64,000 nt of DNA, from the NCBI GenBank assembly GCA_020633825.1, contig JACKCV010000002.1:455001-519000 (forward strand). Direction: 5' to 3'. Position 1 is the stretch's first letter; each line of letters starts with the position of its first letter. The notes under the pieces are model-generated. The model did no database searches. It was not told the origin of the DNA and saw only the letters and a list, made by a program, of their open reading frames with translations. Origin of the DNA: Fibrobacteria bacterium (lineage in GTDB: Bacteria; Fibrobacterota; Fibrobacteria; UBA5070). The translations under genes and the position numbers were made by a program. Below are positions 25,443 through 34,332 of the stretch, piece after piece.

Positions 25443-26381
25443 TCAGGGAAGCTTCGCCCACCGCTCCACCCCGCGCCGACTCCGCCAGAAACTGCGCCAC
25501 CGATCGGGCAGCCTGGTGGATCTGGGAGGCAGGAGGCGGGCGGACAGACCGTGGCGCGCCAGGAGAGTCCGGGCGGCGGCGAGTTCCCGCAGGTACGGGG
25601 CGTAGGCGGTCCGTTCGATGTCGCGCGAGATGCGGTACAGGCGCCACAGACGCACGTCGCCCCCCTCGTGGATCCGCAGGTCGTGGAAGTGGTACAGGAC
25701 GGCGCGATCGATGCGATCGGCGTTCTTGACCGCGTTCCAGGGGGCGACGGTGAGGGACGGGTCGGAGATCTCGACGGCGGCCTTCCCGAACAGGGGAATC
25801 CATTCGTCGAGGTATTTCTGGTCGCCGAATTTTCCGTCCTCCTGCCTTCCGAAACACCATTCGATGCAACGGTCCCTCCACCACCGGACGATCGCTAGGC
25901 CTTCGGGCGTGTTCCGCACCGGGACGAACTGGACGCAATACCTTCCGCTCTGCACGGACTGGTCGTGCTCCGGATCGTAGTCGTGGGGGGTGAGGAGGGT
26001 GTGGCCGTCCCGCTCCTCCATCTGCCGCAGGATGCGGTCGGGGGAATCGAGGAACCAGAGATCCGCGTCGAGGTAGGTGACCCGGGCGAGTTCGGGCCGC
26101 GATTCCAGGAGGTGCAGGATCAGGCTGGACGTCAGGGTCCAGCAGTATTCGCCGCGGGACCGTCCGGGTTTCACCGAAAGAAGGGCGGGGGTCTCCACCT
26201 CCGGGAGCTCCAGGATCCGCAGGCCGGGCAGGTCGAGGGTTCGCAGGGCCCGGCTCGCCGCCTCGTCCATGCACAGTACCCACAGGACGGAATCCGGCGC
26301 ATGGCGCCGGAGGGAAGCGTGCAGGGCGAGTCCCTGCAGCAGGAATCCGCCGTCGAACAAGGTGCAGAAGTGCTCCGGCAT
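25443..26381 (-). CDS. GT8-like glycosyltransferase
   Basis: 312 residues, GT-A type. The DxD motif is in YLDADLWFLD near residue 95. Before it are FCTLFDGGFLLQGLALHASL and LWVLCMDEAA, and after it LLTPHDYDPEHDQ, YCVQFVPVRN and GKFGDQKYLDEW, a pattern found in nucleotide-diphospho-sugar transferases annotated with capsule or LPS synthesis. A basic tail (about 280-312) may contact the membrane. It is the last gene of the nine-gene minus-strand operon, five bases after the aminotransferase stop. Acceptor unknown. Confidence 0.82.
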   Translation of the reverse strand: MPEHFCTLFDGGFLLQGLALHASLRRHAPDSVLWVLCMDEAASRALRTLDLPGLRILELPEVETPALLSVKPGRSRGEYCWTLTSSLILHLLESRPELARVTYLDADLWFLDSPDRILRQMEERDGHTLLTPHDYDPEHDQSVQSGRYCVQFVPVRNTPEGLAIVRWWRDRCIEWCFGRQEDGKFGDQKYLDEWIPLFGKAAVEISDPSLTVAPWNAVKNADRIDRAVLYHFHDLRIHEGGDVRLWRLYRISRDIERTAYAPYLRELAAARTLLARHGLSARLLPPRSTRLPDRWRSFWRSRRGVERWAKLP

Positions 26382-26386
26382 CCGTT

Positions 26387-27487
26387 TCAGCCTCGGAAGG
26401 AGTTCACCGCGGAGACGACCGTGTCGATCTCCGCGTCGGTCAGGCCGGGATGGATGGGCAGGGAGAGGCATTCCGCCGCGTGCTTCTCCGCCACCGCCAG
26501 GCCCGCGGGGTCGCGTCCGATGTCCGTGCAGGGATCCTGCCGGTGGACGGGAATCGGGTAGTGGAACAGGCTCTCGACGCCGCGTTCCTTCAGGTGGCCC
26601 TGCAAGGCGTCCCGTACCGGGGTGGTCACCACGAACAGATGGTGCACGTGCCGACGGGGATCGGAGGGAAGGGGCAGGACGCGCACCGAAGGATGACGGA
26701 TTCCGTCGGCATAGGCCCTGGCCACCTGGCGGCGACGTGCGGTCCAGGCGTCGAGACGCTTCAAGCGCTCGCGCAGGATGGCCGCCTGCAACTCGTCCAG
26801 TCGGCTGTTCAACCCGACTTCGGGATGGTGGTAGCGGATGGATTGGCCGTAGTTGCGGAGAACGCGCGCGCGCGCGTCGATCTCCTCGGATTCCGTCGAC
26901 AGGGCGCCTCCGTCGCCGAGGCAACCGAGGTTCTTGGTGGGATAGAAGCTCCATCCCGCGAACGATCCCCAGGTGCCGCACGGACGCCCGGACGCCTCGG
27001 CCCCGTGGGCCTGGGCGCAATCCTCGACGAGGTGGATCCCGCGGCTCCGGCAGAGTTCCGAGAGCGCCTCGACGGGGCCGGCCTGCCCGTAGAGGTGCAC
27101 CACCGCCACCGCCCGGGTGCGCGGGGTCAGGCAGCGCTCCACGGAGACCGGGTCGATGATCCCGGTGTCGGCATCGATGTCGGCGAGCACCGGCGCGGCT
27201 CCGCAGCGAAGGATGGCGAGGATGGTGGCGAAGGCCGTCATGGGCGTCGTGACCACTTCGTCCCCCGGTCCGACACCGATGGCGCGGAGACCGATCTCCA
27301 GGGCATCCATGCCGTTGGCCACACCGACGGCGAACCGGGCTCCGGACCAGGACGCCCATTCGGATTCGAACGCCCGCACTTCCGGACCGAGCACCCACCA
27401 TCCGGATCGCAGGACCCGTTCGGTGGCGGCCAGTTCGGAGGCGACCAGTTGCTCGTCGTCGCGCTTGAAGTCGTTCATCGTGATCAT
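26387..27487 (-). CDS. DegT/DnrJ/EryC1/StrS-family sugar aminotransferase
   Basis: 366 residues. This PLP enzyme class transfers an amino group from glutamate or glutamine onto keto sugars bound to a nucleotide. Motifs are GVANGMDALEIGL, TPMTAFATILAIL, VVHLYGQAGPV, EDCAQAHGA and the PLP lysine in FYPTKNLG. The ATG at 27487 is supported by GGGAG eight bases upstream, inside the end of the epimerase gene. Four bases separate it from that gene and five from the GT8-like gene, so it is co-translated within the operon. It probably acts on the product of the neighbouring epimerase/dehydratase-type enzyme. Confidence 0.92.
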   Translation of the reverse strand: MITMNDFKRDDEQLVASELAATERVLRSGWWVLGPEVRAFESEWASWSGARFAVGVANGMDALEIGLRAIGVGPGDEVVTTPMTAFATILAILRCGAAPVLADIDADTGIIDPVSVERCLTPRTRAVAVVHLYGQAGPVEALSELCRSRGIHLVEDCAQAHGAEASGRPCGTWGSFAGWSFYPTKNLGCLGDGGALSTESEEIDARARVLRNYGQSIRYHHPEVGLNSRLDELQAAILRERLKRLDAWTARRRQVARAYADGIRHPSVRVLPLPSDPRRHVHHLFVVTTPVRDALQGHLKERGVESLFHYPIPVHRQDPCTDIGRDPAGLAVAEKHAAECLSLPIHPGLTDAEIDTVVSAVNSFRG

Positions 27488-27491
27488 CGGT

Positions 27492-28481
27492 TCACTCCCA
27501 GTAGGCCGGGCCATGGGCCTTGTAGTAGGCGAGGGTGCGCTCCAGTCCCTCTTCCAGGCCCACTCGCGGTGTCCATCCGAGGAGGTTCGTGGCGAGGGAG
27601 TGGTCGGAGTAGTAGTCGCCGATGTCGATGGCCTTCCGGTCGGGCGGGAAGGGGATGAGCTCCCATGTCCCCCGACCCGCGATCCGCACCAGCGTTTCCG
27701 CGAGGTCCCTCAGGTTGACGACCTCGGTGCTTCCCAGGTTCATCACCTGGCCGATCGCCTCGTCCTTGGTGGCGCAGGCGAGGAAGGCGTCCACGGCGTC
27801 GTCCACGAAGTTGAAGTCGCGCAGCTGCAATCCGTCCCCGAACACCTTGATGGGGAGATCCGACAGGAGGTTCTTCACCCAGATCCCCAGGAAGGTCTGC
27901 CGGGCGTCCTTGACGCGCATTCCGGGGCCGTAGGTGTTCGTCAATCTCAAGGCGGCGCAACGGATGCCGTACACCCGGCTGTACAGGAGATGGAAGCTTT
28001 CCCCGGCGACCTTGTTCACCCCGTTGACGTCGACGGGGACGATGGGATGCTTTTCGTCCACGGGAAGGTACTGGGGCTTCCCGTAGATCTGGCGCGTCGA
28101 GGCGAACACGACCCGGACCCCCGGATTGTGCTTGCGCGCGGCTTCCAGGATGGACAGCTGCGAGGTCGAATTGATCTCCAGGTCGGTGAAGGGATCGGTC
28201 ATGGAATCGAGGTGGCTGGTCTGTCCCGCGAGGTTGAACAGGAAGTCCTTCCCCTGGATCAGGTAGGCCATGGCATGGGGATCCCGGACATCGGAGATGT
28301 TGACTTCGACACGATCCCGGATATCGGCGACGTTGGCGGGATTCCCCCCGTACTGGGGGATGAGGCTGTCGACGAGGGTGACCTTCGCTCCGAGCTCGAG
28401 CAGCCGACGCGCGAGGTTCGAGCCGATGAAGCCGAGGCCTCCGGTGACTAGGACGCTTGAACCCGAGAAGGACGAATTCAT
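27492..28481 (-). CDS. NAD-dependent sugar epimerase/dehydratase (extended SDR)
   Basis: 329 residues. The NAD-binding motif GGLGFIGSNLARRLL is near the N-terminus; NLAGQTSHLDSM, FASTRQIYGKPQYLPVDE, LRLTNTYGPGMR and GDGLQLRDFNFVDD are typical of GalE-like enzymes. In the catalytic YxxxK position the sequence is NGVNK, so Asn replaces Tyr. This appears to be normal for the subgroup that also has the KDARQTFLGIW segment, but it argues against a standard GalE mechanism. Start ATG 28481 has GGAG upstream and overlaps the methyltransferase stop (ATGA). It most likely supplies a modified nucleotide sugar for the exported glycan. Confidence 0.9.
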   Translation of the reverse strand: MNSSFSGSSVLVTGGLGFIGSNLARRLLELGAKVTLVDSLIPQYGGNPANVADIRDRVEVNISDVRDPHAMAYLIQGKDFLFNLAGQTSHLDSMTDPFTDLEINSTSQLSILEAARKHNPGVRVVFASTRQIYGKPQYLPVDEKHPIVPVDVNGVNKVAGESFHLLYSRVYGIRCAALRLTNTYGPGMRVKDARQTFLGIWVKNLLSDLPIKVFGDGLQLRDFNFVDDAVDAFLACATKDEAIGQVMNLGSTEVVNLRDLAETLVRIAGRGTWELIPFPPDRKAIDIGDYYSDHSLATNLLGWTPRVGLEEGLERTLAYYKAHGPAYWE

Positions 28482-29251
28482 GAGGGTCTCCGTTCGAGGA
28501 TCATTCCCATATGGGTGGCACCGGGGTCGGGTTGGAGGTCGCAGTTCCAGGTCTCCACCACCTTCCAGGAGGTTTCGATCTCCTCGAGGAACCGTGGCAG
28601 GGAGAACACGTGGCAAGGATAGCTGGCCTCGTAGATCTCCGGGGGGACCGTCTGCAGCAGGATCGTGTGCTCCGCTCCCGAGTGGAACGGAGTCCGATCC
28701 AGGATCATGTAGGGGGCCCCGCTGGCCACGGCGGAGTCGACCAGGGAACGGTGGTCCCGGATGTAGCAAAGGCTCGAAGCCAGGAGGAAGAGATCCACGC
28801 CGGACTCGGCCGCCTGCGCCACGCCGGAGAGGAAGGACAGGGGGCCGCGCTCGAACTCCGCGCGGCCGACCTCGACGAAACCCTCCTGCTCGACGACCTT
28901 CCAGGACAAGCCCGGCAGATGTTCCAGGAATTTCCTGTTCTGCCTCCACGTGCTCCCCAGGCTTCCGCCGAAATCCAGCACCCGCAACGATCCGCATCGC
29001 GAGTGGATCCACAGCAATCCCGAAAGAAGAGGCCAGGAATATTCGATCCGATCGAACAGGACGGAGTCCCGCTCGTAGGGCGCGGCCCCCGATTCCACCG
29101 CGCGCGTGGCCTCCGTGACCTTCCGAAGGATCATTCCCGCGTCGTATCCGGTCGAGGCGGCCTCGGCGGCATCCCAGCTGTGGAATTCCTCCGTCCAGGC
29201 GACGCGGCCCGGGCGGGGGCCTCCCCTGCGGAGGAACTTCGGAAGGTTCAT
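28478..29251 (-). CDS. Putative methyltransferase, TIGR04325 family
   Basis: 257 residues matching the family of putative methyltransferases found in surface-polysaccharide clusters. Seen strings are EEFHSWDAAEAASTGYD, YERDSVLFD, LRVLDFGGSLGSTW (glycine-rich S-adenosylmethionine loop), WKVVEQEGFVEVGR and a DLFLLASSLCYI strand. It probably methylates a sugar or a carrier-linked glycan in the cytoplasm. Its start and stop both overlap neighbours by four bases. Confidence 0.85.
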   Translation of the reverse strand: MNLPKFLRRGGPRPGRVAWTEEFHSWDAAEAASTGYDAGMILRKVTEATRAVESGAAPYERDSVLFDRIEYSWPLLSGLLWIHSRCGSLRVLDFGGSLGSTWRQNRKFLEHLPGLSWKVVEQEGFVEVGRAEFERGPLSFLSGVAQAAESGVDLFLLASSLCYIRDHRSLVDSAVASGAPYMILDRTPFHSGAEHTILLQTVPPEIYEASYPCHVFSLPRFLEEIETSWKVVETWNCDLQPDPGATHMGMILERRPS

Positions 29252-30156
29252 CTCGGCCTCCCCAGTCTCGATCGGAATCTGTCCATGATGGGCCGGCGAC
29301 GCCCGGATGCCTTCCAGAGGAATTCGCGGATCTCGTGCCGGGCCCGGGGAGATTCCTCCAGGGATTCCGGATAGGAGGCGGGCGGTCTGGTGGAGAGGGC
29401 CACATCGTAGGCCCGGGAGGATCCCGAGTGGGTGCCGGAATCGTCGTGTCCGATGTTCTCGACCAGGGATCTGCCGGGGTAGAGAGTCAGCATGTCCTGC
29501 AGGAAGGCGCTCGCGTGCCAGCGGACGGCCCAGGAATCGTTCCTTCCCGCGATCTGGTCGCGAAGCATCTCGGAATACCCGAAGGCTCCCTCCCAATCGA
29601 ATCCATGCGCGAGGCCCCGGTCCTCGAGCTCCCGCAGCAGCAGTTCCCCCTCCGGTCGGAAATGCCGCCAGGCCCTCTCCCAGGTGGCCCAACCCCAGCA
29701 GTCGGCCCCGCGGAGGAAGAAGGATTCCGGCAGGGTTCCCTCGACCGGATAGACGTACCCGTGGACGGAGGCGACCCGCGGGCAGTCCTCGTACCTTTGC
29801 AGTCCCTCGTTCATCCAATCCAGGAAGGAAGGCGCGACCACCAGGTCGTCCTCCAGGACGACGACTCTGCCGAATTCGCCGACCAGGGAACCCACGCCGG
29901 AAATGATGTTGGCCGCCAGACCGACATTGGAATCCCTCCGGACGATCTCCATCGTCCGGAAGACTCCCCGGAATTCCTGGAGAACCCCTTGGACATCCTC
30001 CACCGCCTGGCGGTGCGACTCCTCCCGCGGGCCGTCGCAGAAGACCACCAGCGCGGAGTCCCGCGAGGTCCGGCACTCGGCCAGCGACTCCAGCACTCGT
30101 CGCAGATGGTCGGGACGGCGCCAGGCGAACAACGCGATCGGAGCGGGTCGGCTCAT
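29248..30156 (-). CDS. GT2-like glycosyltransferase
   Basis: 302 residues. The N-terminus has the sugar-transferase start IALFAWRRPDHLRRVLESL, LVVFCDGPR, and RVVVLEDDLVVAPSFLDWM with the metal-binding acidic triplet. CWGWATWERAW and NIGHDDSGTHSG follow, as in family 2 or GNT-I-like enzymes of O-antigen clusters. It overlaps capA on one side and the methyltransferase on the other by ATGA. Donor and linkage are unknown. Confidence 0.88.
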   Translation of the reverse strand: MSRPAPIALFAWRRPDHLRRVLESLAECRTSRDSALVVFCDGPREESHRQAVEDVQGVLQEFRGVFRTMEIVRRDSNVGLAANIISGVGSLVGEFGRVVVLEDDLVVAPSFLDWMNEGLQRYEDCPRVASVHGYVYPVEGTLPESFFLRGADCWGWATWERAWRHFRPEGELLLRELEDRGLAHGFDWEGAFGYSEMLRDQIAGRNDSWAVRWHASAFLQDMLTLYPGRSLVENIGHDDSGTHSGSSRAYDVALSTRPPASYPESLEESPRARHEIREFLWKASGRRRPIMDRFRSRLGRPR

Positions 30157-31322
30157 CGAGCCGGGCTTTCGAGGCTGGATTCGTGGAGCCTCGTCAGGGC
30201 GCGTTCGGCGACCCAGCGGTGGGACTCGATGCGGATGTTGTGGAGCAGCATCCAGGGGTCGGACAAGGAGCCCGAGGGCGATGCCCCGGGGTCGAGGACG
30301 GCTCTCAGACGGGATTTGAATCTCCTGGATCCAGGGGGAGGAGCGAAGCATCGTTCGAAGTACCCGCGGTACCGTTCGTGCCACAAGCGTTCGACCATGG
30401 CGTCCACAGCCTCCTCGTAGGAGACCTCCAGGGCCTTGGATGCCGCCTGCCAGTGGGCGAAACCTTCTCCCGACTCGTCGAGTTCGACAGCTTCGCCCGC
30501 CCTTCGGATGGGATGGAGGGTCGACGTCCAGTCGCCTCCTTCGGGAACGATCTGCAGCAACATGCCGCGGTTCCAGGATCCGCCTTCGGTCGGTGCCTGC
30601 GCGTGCGGAAACCAGGCGTTGCCGAGGCTGTAATGGATTTCCCCCGTGGCGAACCGTTCGGACCCTTGCACGATGTGGGGATGGTGACCCACTACGAAGC
30701 GGACTCCCATCCGGATCCAGGAGCGGTAGAGGTCGCGCAATTCGGGGAGCGGGAGGGTTTCCTCCTCGACCCCGGCGTGGCACTGGACCAGCACCATGTC
30801 GTGGGAGCGCACCGCCTCCGCGATGGCCGCGGTCAGGAGGGGATCGAGCATCCATGCCGCTCCGAAACGGCGATCGGCGGGCGGGCGGAGGACTCCGAAT
30901 TCGGCTTCCGCGCAGGCGAACATGGCCACCTTCCTGCCTTCGATCTCCACGACCAGGGGACGGATCGCTTCCTGGCGGTTCTCCCCGCATCCGAGGCAGT
31001 CGAATCCCAGCTCCCCCAGGGAAGCGACCGTGCGTCGCAGGCCCTGGGGACCGAGGTCGCCCACATGGTTGTTGGCCAGGCACAGGGTGGTGAAGCCGGC
31101 CGAACGCAAAGCTGGGGCGAGATCGGGGGATTGCCGGATCGCCGGCCCCGCCTTCGGGGCATCGGGAAGATCCTCCGCGTCGATGGGTGCCTCGAAGTTG
31201 GCGCAGCAAAGGGCCGAGCTGGAAATCAGGTCGAGGATCTCCGGAGCGAAACGCGGAGTTCCCGGGGTTCCGCTCGGCTGGTGGATGTCCCCGAAGAGGA
31301 GGATGCCGGAGGATCCGCTCAT
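30153..31322 (-). CDS. CapA-family (PGA_cap) metallophosphatase-like protein
   Basis: 389 residues of the CapA/PgsA family, calcineurin-like proteins involved in poly-gamma-glutamate or other capsule export and assembly. Recognisable motifs are LLFGDIH, CCANFEAPI, LCLANNHVGDLGPQGL, VQCHAGVEE and VVGHHPHIVQGSE, with IHYSLGNAWFP. No transmembrane anchor is visible, unlike classic PgsA. It is embedded in the glycan operon between an asparagine-synthase-like gene and a GT2 gene, so it probably acts on this glycan rather than on polyglutamate. No CapB or CapC homologue is present in the window. Confidence 0.9.
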   Translation of the reverse strand: MSGSSGILLFGDIHQPSGTPGTPRFAPEILDLISSSALCCANFEAPIDAEDLPDAPKAGPAIRQSPDLAPALRSAGFTTLCLANNHVGDLGPQGLRRTVASLGELGFDCLGCGENRQEAIRPLVVEIEGRKVAMFACAEAEFGVLRPPADRRFGAAWMLDPLLTAAIAEAVRSHDMVLVQCHAGVEEETLPLPELRDLYRSWIRMGVRFVVGHHPHIVQGSERFATGEIHYSLGNAWFPHAQAPTEGGSWNRGMLLQIVPEGGDWTSTLHPIRRAGEAVELDESGEGFAHWQAASKALEVSYEEAVDAMVERLWHERYRGYFERCFAPPPGSRRFKSRLRAVLDPGASPSGSLSDPWMLLHNIRIESHRWVAERALTRLHESSLESPAR

Positions 31323-33070
31323 GCTTGCAGGGACTCCAGACCCCATGCCGCGGCCTGCAGACGCACCAAGCGGTCGTAGGCCCCCACGTCGCCTTCGAGC
31401 GCGCGATCGAACCATCCCTTCGCGAGACCGGCGGGGATCAGCGTCGAAAGCCCGCCCTTCTCGATGGACTCGGGGAGCGGCCAGAATCCGTCGAGACCGG
31501 AACGGGCGATGGCGGCCTGGTCCAGGGCCAGGGGCTGGTTCTTCCAGGCGGGCGGGATCAGGGGGCGCAGACCGTTCCGACGCATCCAGGCGGCGATCGC
31601 GAACAGCCGCGCGTGGAAATTCGAGCCGATGCTGCGCAGACCGTTGCTGTTGGAGAAGACGCGCGCCGCGCGGGGATGGTGGCGGACGAACATCTCCTCC
31701 ACGGCGAGACGGTCCCTCAGGGCGGTGTCGTCCAGCGACAGGAAGAAGTTCGCGTATTTCGGGTGGTGGTGGGGTGCCACGTGCGGGATCGCCCACTCGA
31801 CGGTGCGGGGGTAGTAGGAAATGAAGTTCCGTTGCCGGGTCAGGACGTCGCAGACGATGCTTCGGCGGATGGGATCTGCATCGACGAAATGGAACGCCTT
31901 CTCCAGGTGGGCTTCCAGGATCCCGACCATTTCGGGAGTCAAGCCGCGGACCTCCTCCGAAAGGCTCGCCGGCGACCACCTGCGGCTCTGGCCGAACCTG
32001 GTGAACATCGAAACCAGATCCGGATTCCCCCCGTCGAGCATCAGCGAGACGTGCTGGCCCGCGGGAACGCCGGTCATGTATCCGGAAGTGAGCACGGTGG
32101 AGTCGCCGAAGCCGAGTTTGTCGGAGAGCATCTCGAGGAATTCCAACTGGTACATGCCGTGGAAATGCAGCGAGGACCCGAAGATTTCTCCGACGGCCTC
32201 CAGATGGCGGCGTTCCAGGAACCGGCAGGGGAGATCGACGTGCTCCCAGGAGACCCGGTAGGCCTTGGCGAGACGCCGCGCGGCCTGCACCTCCAGGGAC
32301 GCGGACGGTCCGTAGGTGAAGCATCGCAGCTTGTCGCGCAGGTTCGAGTCCCGGGCGGCGGCGACCAGGATCATGCGGGAATCGTATCCGCCGGACAGGG
32401 GAAGGATCACTTCCCCGTGGGGGGACAGGGCCGCTTGCACGAGTTCCGTGTTCAGCTCGTCGAGCTCGGCGGCGATCTTCTCCAGTCCGAGGTGCTTCCG
32501 GATCGGGGAGGGATCCCATCGATCCATTCGACGCACGACGGGATGACTCCCCCCGGTGGGGAAATCCATCGAGCTGTCGGGGATCTGCTGGGCGATGTGC
32601 CCCCAGAGCGTCTCGTCCCAGAGGAAGTGGCTGAACAGGAGCAAGCCGAACAATCCCGGAAGGGATAGGTCCGATCTGTCGGTCCCGGAGCCCTGGATGA
32701 CGGCGGGCTCGAGGTTGGAGACCACCCAGCCGTCGCGGGAGGAGTGGAACACGGGCACGGAGCCGGTGAAATCGGTGGAGGTGGTCAGTCCCCGGGAGGT
32801 CAGCTCGAGGACGAGGTGCCTGTCGCGGTCGGGTTCCGGGCAGGGGAGCAAGGGTCCGACAAGAAACGACATCGACCCGTCGGAGGGAAGGATCCGCCCT
32901 TCGTGCAGGAGGTGCAACCGCCAGCCGGGATGTTCCAGGGTGGACGATTCGAGGTTCCAGCGTCGGGCGAGGCGCTCGAGGCTCCCGAGGACGGCCGCTT
33001 GCCGCGCCTGGGGAACCCGCGTCTCGACGGCGCAGAAGCCGATGATCCGACATCGGCCCGCGGTGCTCAT
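31319..33070 (-). CDS. Asparagine synthase-like amidotransferase without glutaminase cysteine
   Basis: 583 residues. The C-terminal half contains the PP-loop ATP pyrophosphatase motif ILPLSGGYDSRMIL and HHHPKYANFFLSLDD, typical of the asparagine synthase family. The N-terminal half keeps a weak Ntn-hydrolase outline (STDFTGSVPVFHSS), but the residue after the initiator Met is Ser, not the catalytic Cys2. It therefore probably uses ammonia or an amino donor other than glutamine, or performs another ATP-dependent ligation. Such enzymes in O-antigen clusters can amidate uronic acids. It overlaps wzt and capA by ATGA. Confidence 0.85.
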   Translation of the reverse strand: MSTAGRCRIIGFCAVETRVPQARQAAVLGSLERLARRWNLESSTLEHPGWRLHLLHEGRILPSDGSMSFLVGPLLPCPEPDRDRHLVLELTSRGLTTSTDFTGSVPVFHSSRDGWVVSNLEPAVIQGSGTDRSDLSLPGLFGLLLFSHFLWDETLWGHIAQQIPDSSMDFPTGGSHPVVRRMDRWDPSPIRKHLGLEKIAAELDELNTELVQAALSPHGEVILPLSGGYDSRMILVAAARDSNLRDKLRCFTYGPSASLEVQAARRLAKAYRVSWEHVDLPCRFLERRHLEAVGEIFGSSLHFHGMYQLEFLEMLSDKLGFGDSTVLTSGYMTGVPAGQHVSLMLDGGNPDLVSMFTRFGQSRRWSPASLSEEVRGLTPEMVGILEAHLEKAFHFVDADPIRRSIVCDVLTRQRNFISYYPRTVEWAIPHVAPHHHPKYANFFLSLDDTALRDRLAVEEMFVRHHPRAARVFSNSNGLRSIGSNFHARLFAIAAWMRRNGLRPLIPPAWKNQPLALDQAAIARSGLDGFWPLPESIEKGGLSTLIPAGLAKGWFDRALEGDVGAYDRLVRLQAAAWGLESLQA

Positions 33071-34332
33071 GCCGAGGTCCGCACCCAGGGGAGGGTGGGG
33101 GCGAGGATGCCCGCGCGCCGGTCCCGCCAGAAGGCGGATTCGCTCAACCCTCCTTCCACCGTGAAGGACAATGCCGGGTTCGTGCCTCCGGTGAAGAATT
33201 CGCGGTTGCCGACCCACACCACCACCTCGATGCGGTAGCGTCCCTCGTTGAGCAGTCCACCGGGGATGGGACAGGTCAGGGTGTGTTCGCCGACCGGCAG
33301 CGGGGGAGGCATCCCGGCATGGGGGTCGCTGTGGAAGCTGCGGAGGATCTGGGTGCCGTCCTCGGAGAAGAGCGAGAAACCGATCAGCAGACCAGGCTCC
33401 ACCGTCTTGACGCGGAAGGCGAACTCGACCCCGATCCCGGAGGACGCGAGGACGGATTCCGTCGGCTCCTGCCCGCTCCGGTCGCGAAGGGTCGCGGAGA
33501 GGGGCTCGAACGCAGGGTCGAGGGGGAGATCCGTGGGCGCGGTCCAGGAGGTGCGGGAACCGCTTCCTTCGAGTTCCTCCGCGTACTTGGCGAGGATCCG
33601 CTCGGAGGTGTCCTGGTCGGCGAGTCTTCCTCGGGAAAGCAGCAGCGCCGATCGGCAGAGCCGCTGGACGGCGCTCGCGCTGTGGCTCACGAAGACCACC
33701 GTCCTTCCGTGGCGAGCCACGTCGTCCATCTTGCCCAGGCATTTGCGCTGGAAGGCGGCATCCCCCACGGCGAGAACCTCGTCGACCAGGAGGATGTCGG
33801 TTTCGAGGTGGGCCGCGACGGAGAAGGCGAGGCGGGTGTACATGCCGCTGGAGTAGCGCTTCACCGGGGTATCGAGGAAGGAGGGAACCTCGGCGAACTC
33901 GACGATCTCGTCGAACTTGCGGCGGATCTCCTCGCGCGGCATCCCGAGGATGGCGCCGGCAAGGTAGACGTTGTCCCGCCCGGTCAGATCGGGATGGAAC
34001 CCGGTTCCCACTTCCAGGAGGGATCCGACCTTGCCACGCAGGAGGGCCTGCCCTGCCGTGGGGCGGACCACCCGGGCCAGGACCTTCAGGAGGGTCGATT
34101 TCCCCGCTCCGTTCTTCCCCACCAGACCCACCGTCTCGCCGGGCATGATGTCGAAGGAGACGTCGTCGAGGGCCTTGAATTCGACCAGGCGGCTTTCGGG
34201 CCACTTTCCACGCATCAAGGAGCGCGCGAAATGGGCCAGGTCGTCGGAAAGGTCGGTTCCATAGCGGCCGTTCTCCGATTGCCGGATGCGGTACGACTTG
34301 GAAAGCCCGCGGACTTCGATGGATGGTTTCAT
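33067..34332 (-). CDS. wzt: Polysaccharide ABC exporter ATPase Wzt with glycan-recognition tail
   Basis: 421 residues. The first about 250 form an ABC ATPase: GLVGKNGAGKSTLLK (Walker A), GSLLEVGTGFHPDLTGRDN, KRYSSGMYTRLAFSVA (signature) and DILLVDEVLAVGD (Walker B). The remaining about 160 residues are a beta-sandwich of the Wzt C-terminal type (VEFAFRVKTVEPGLLIGFSL, GRYRIEVVVWVGNREFF), which binds the non-reducing end of the finished chain before export. This predicts a chain with a terminal modification, fitting the methyltransferase in the operon. Start overlaps the wzm stop (TGATG). Confidence 0.95.
   Translation of the reverse strand: MKPSIEVRGLSKSYRIRQSENGRYGTDLSDDLAHFARSLMRGKWPESRLVEFKALDDVSFDIMPGETVGLVGKNGAGKSTLLKVLARVVRPTAGQALLRGKVGSLLEVGTGFHPDLTGRDNVYLAGAILGMPREEIRRKFDEIVEFAEVPSFLDTPVKRYSSGMYTRLAFSVAAHLETDILLVDEVLAVGDAAFQRKCLGKMDDVARHGRTVVFVSHSASAVQRLCRSALLLSRGRLADQDTSERILAKYAEELEGSGSRTSWTAPTDLPLDPAFEPLSATLRDRSGQEPTESVLASSGIGVEFAFRVKTVEPGLLIGFSLFSEDGTQILRSFHSDPHAGMPPPLPVGEHTLTCPIPGGLLNEGRYRIEVVVWVGNREFFTGGTNPALSFTVEGGLSESAFWRDRRAGILAPTLPWVRTSA

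Noticed and set aside
30153..31322. Poly-gamma-glutamate capsule locus based on CapA
   Set aside because: CapB and CapC are absent and the gene is embedded in a Wzm/Wzt glycan operon, so polyglutamate synthesis is not supported.
32341..32357. A tRNA-like GGTTCGAGTCCCGG stretch
   Set aside because: It lies inside the asparagine synthase-like coding sequence and no acceptor stem or anticodon arm can be formed around it.
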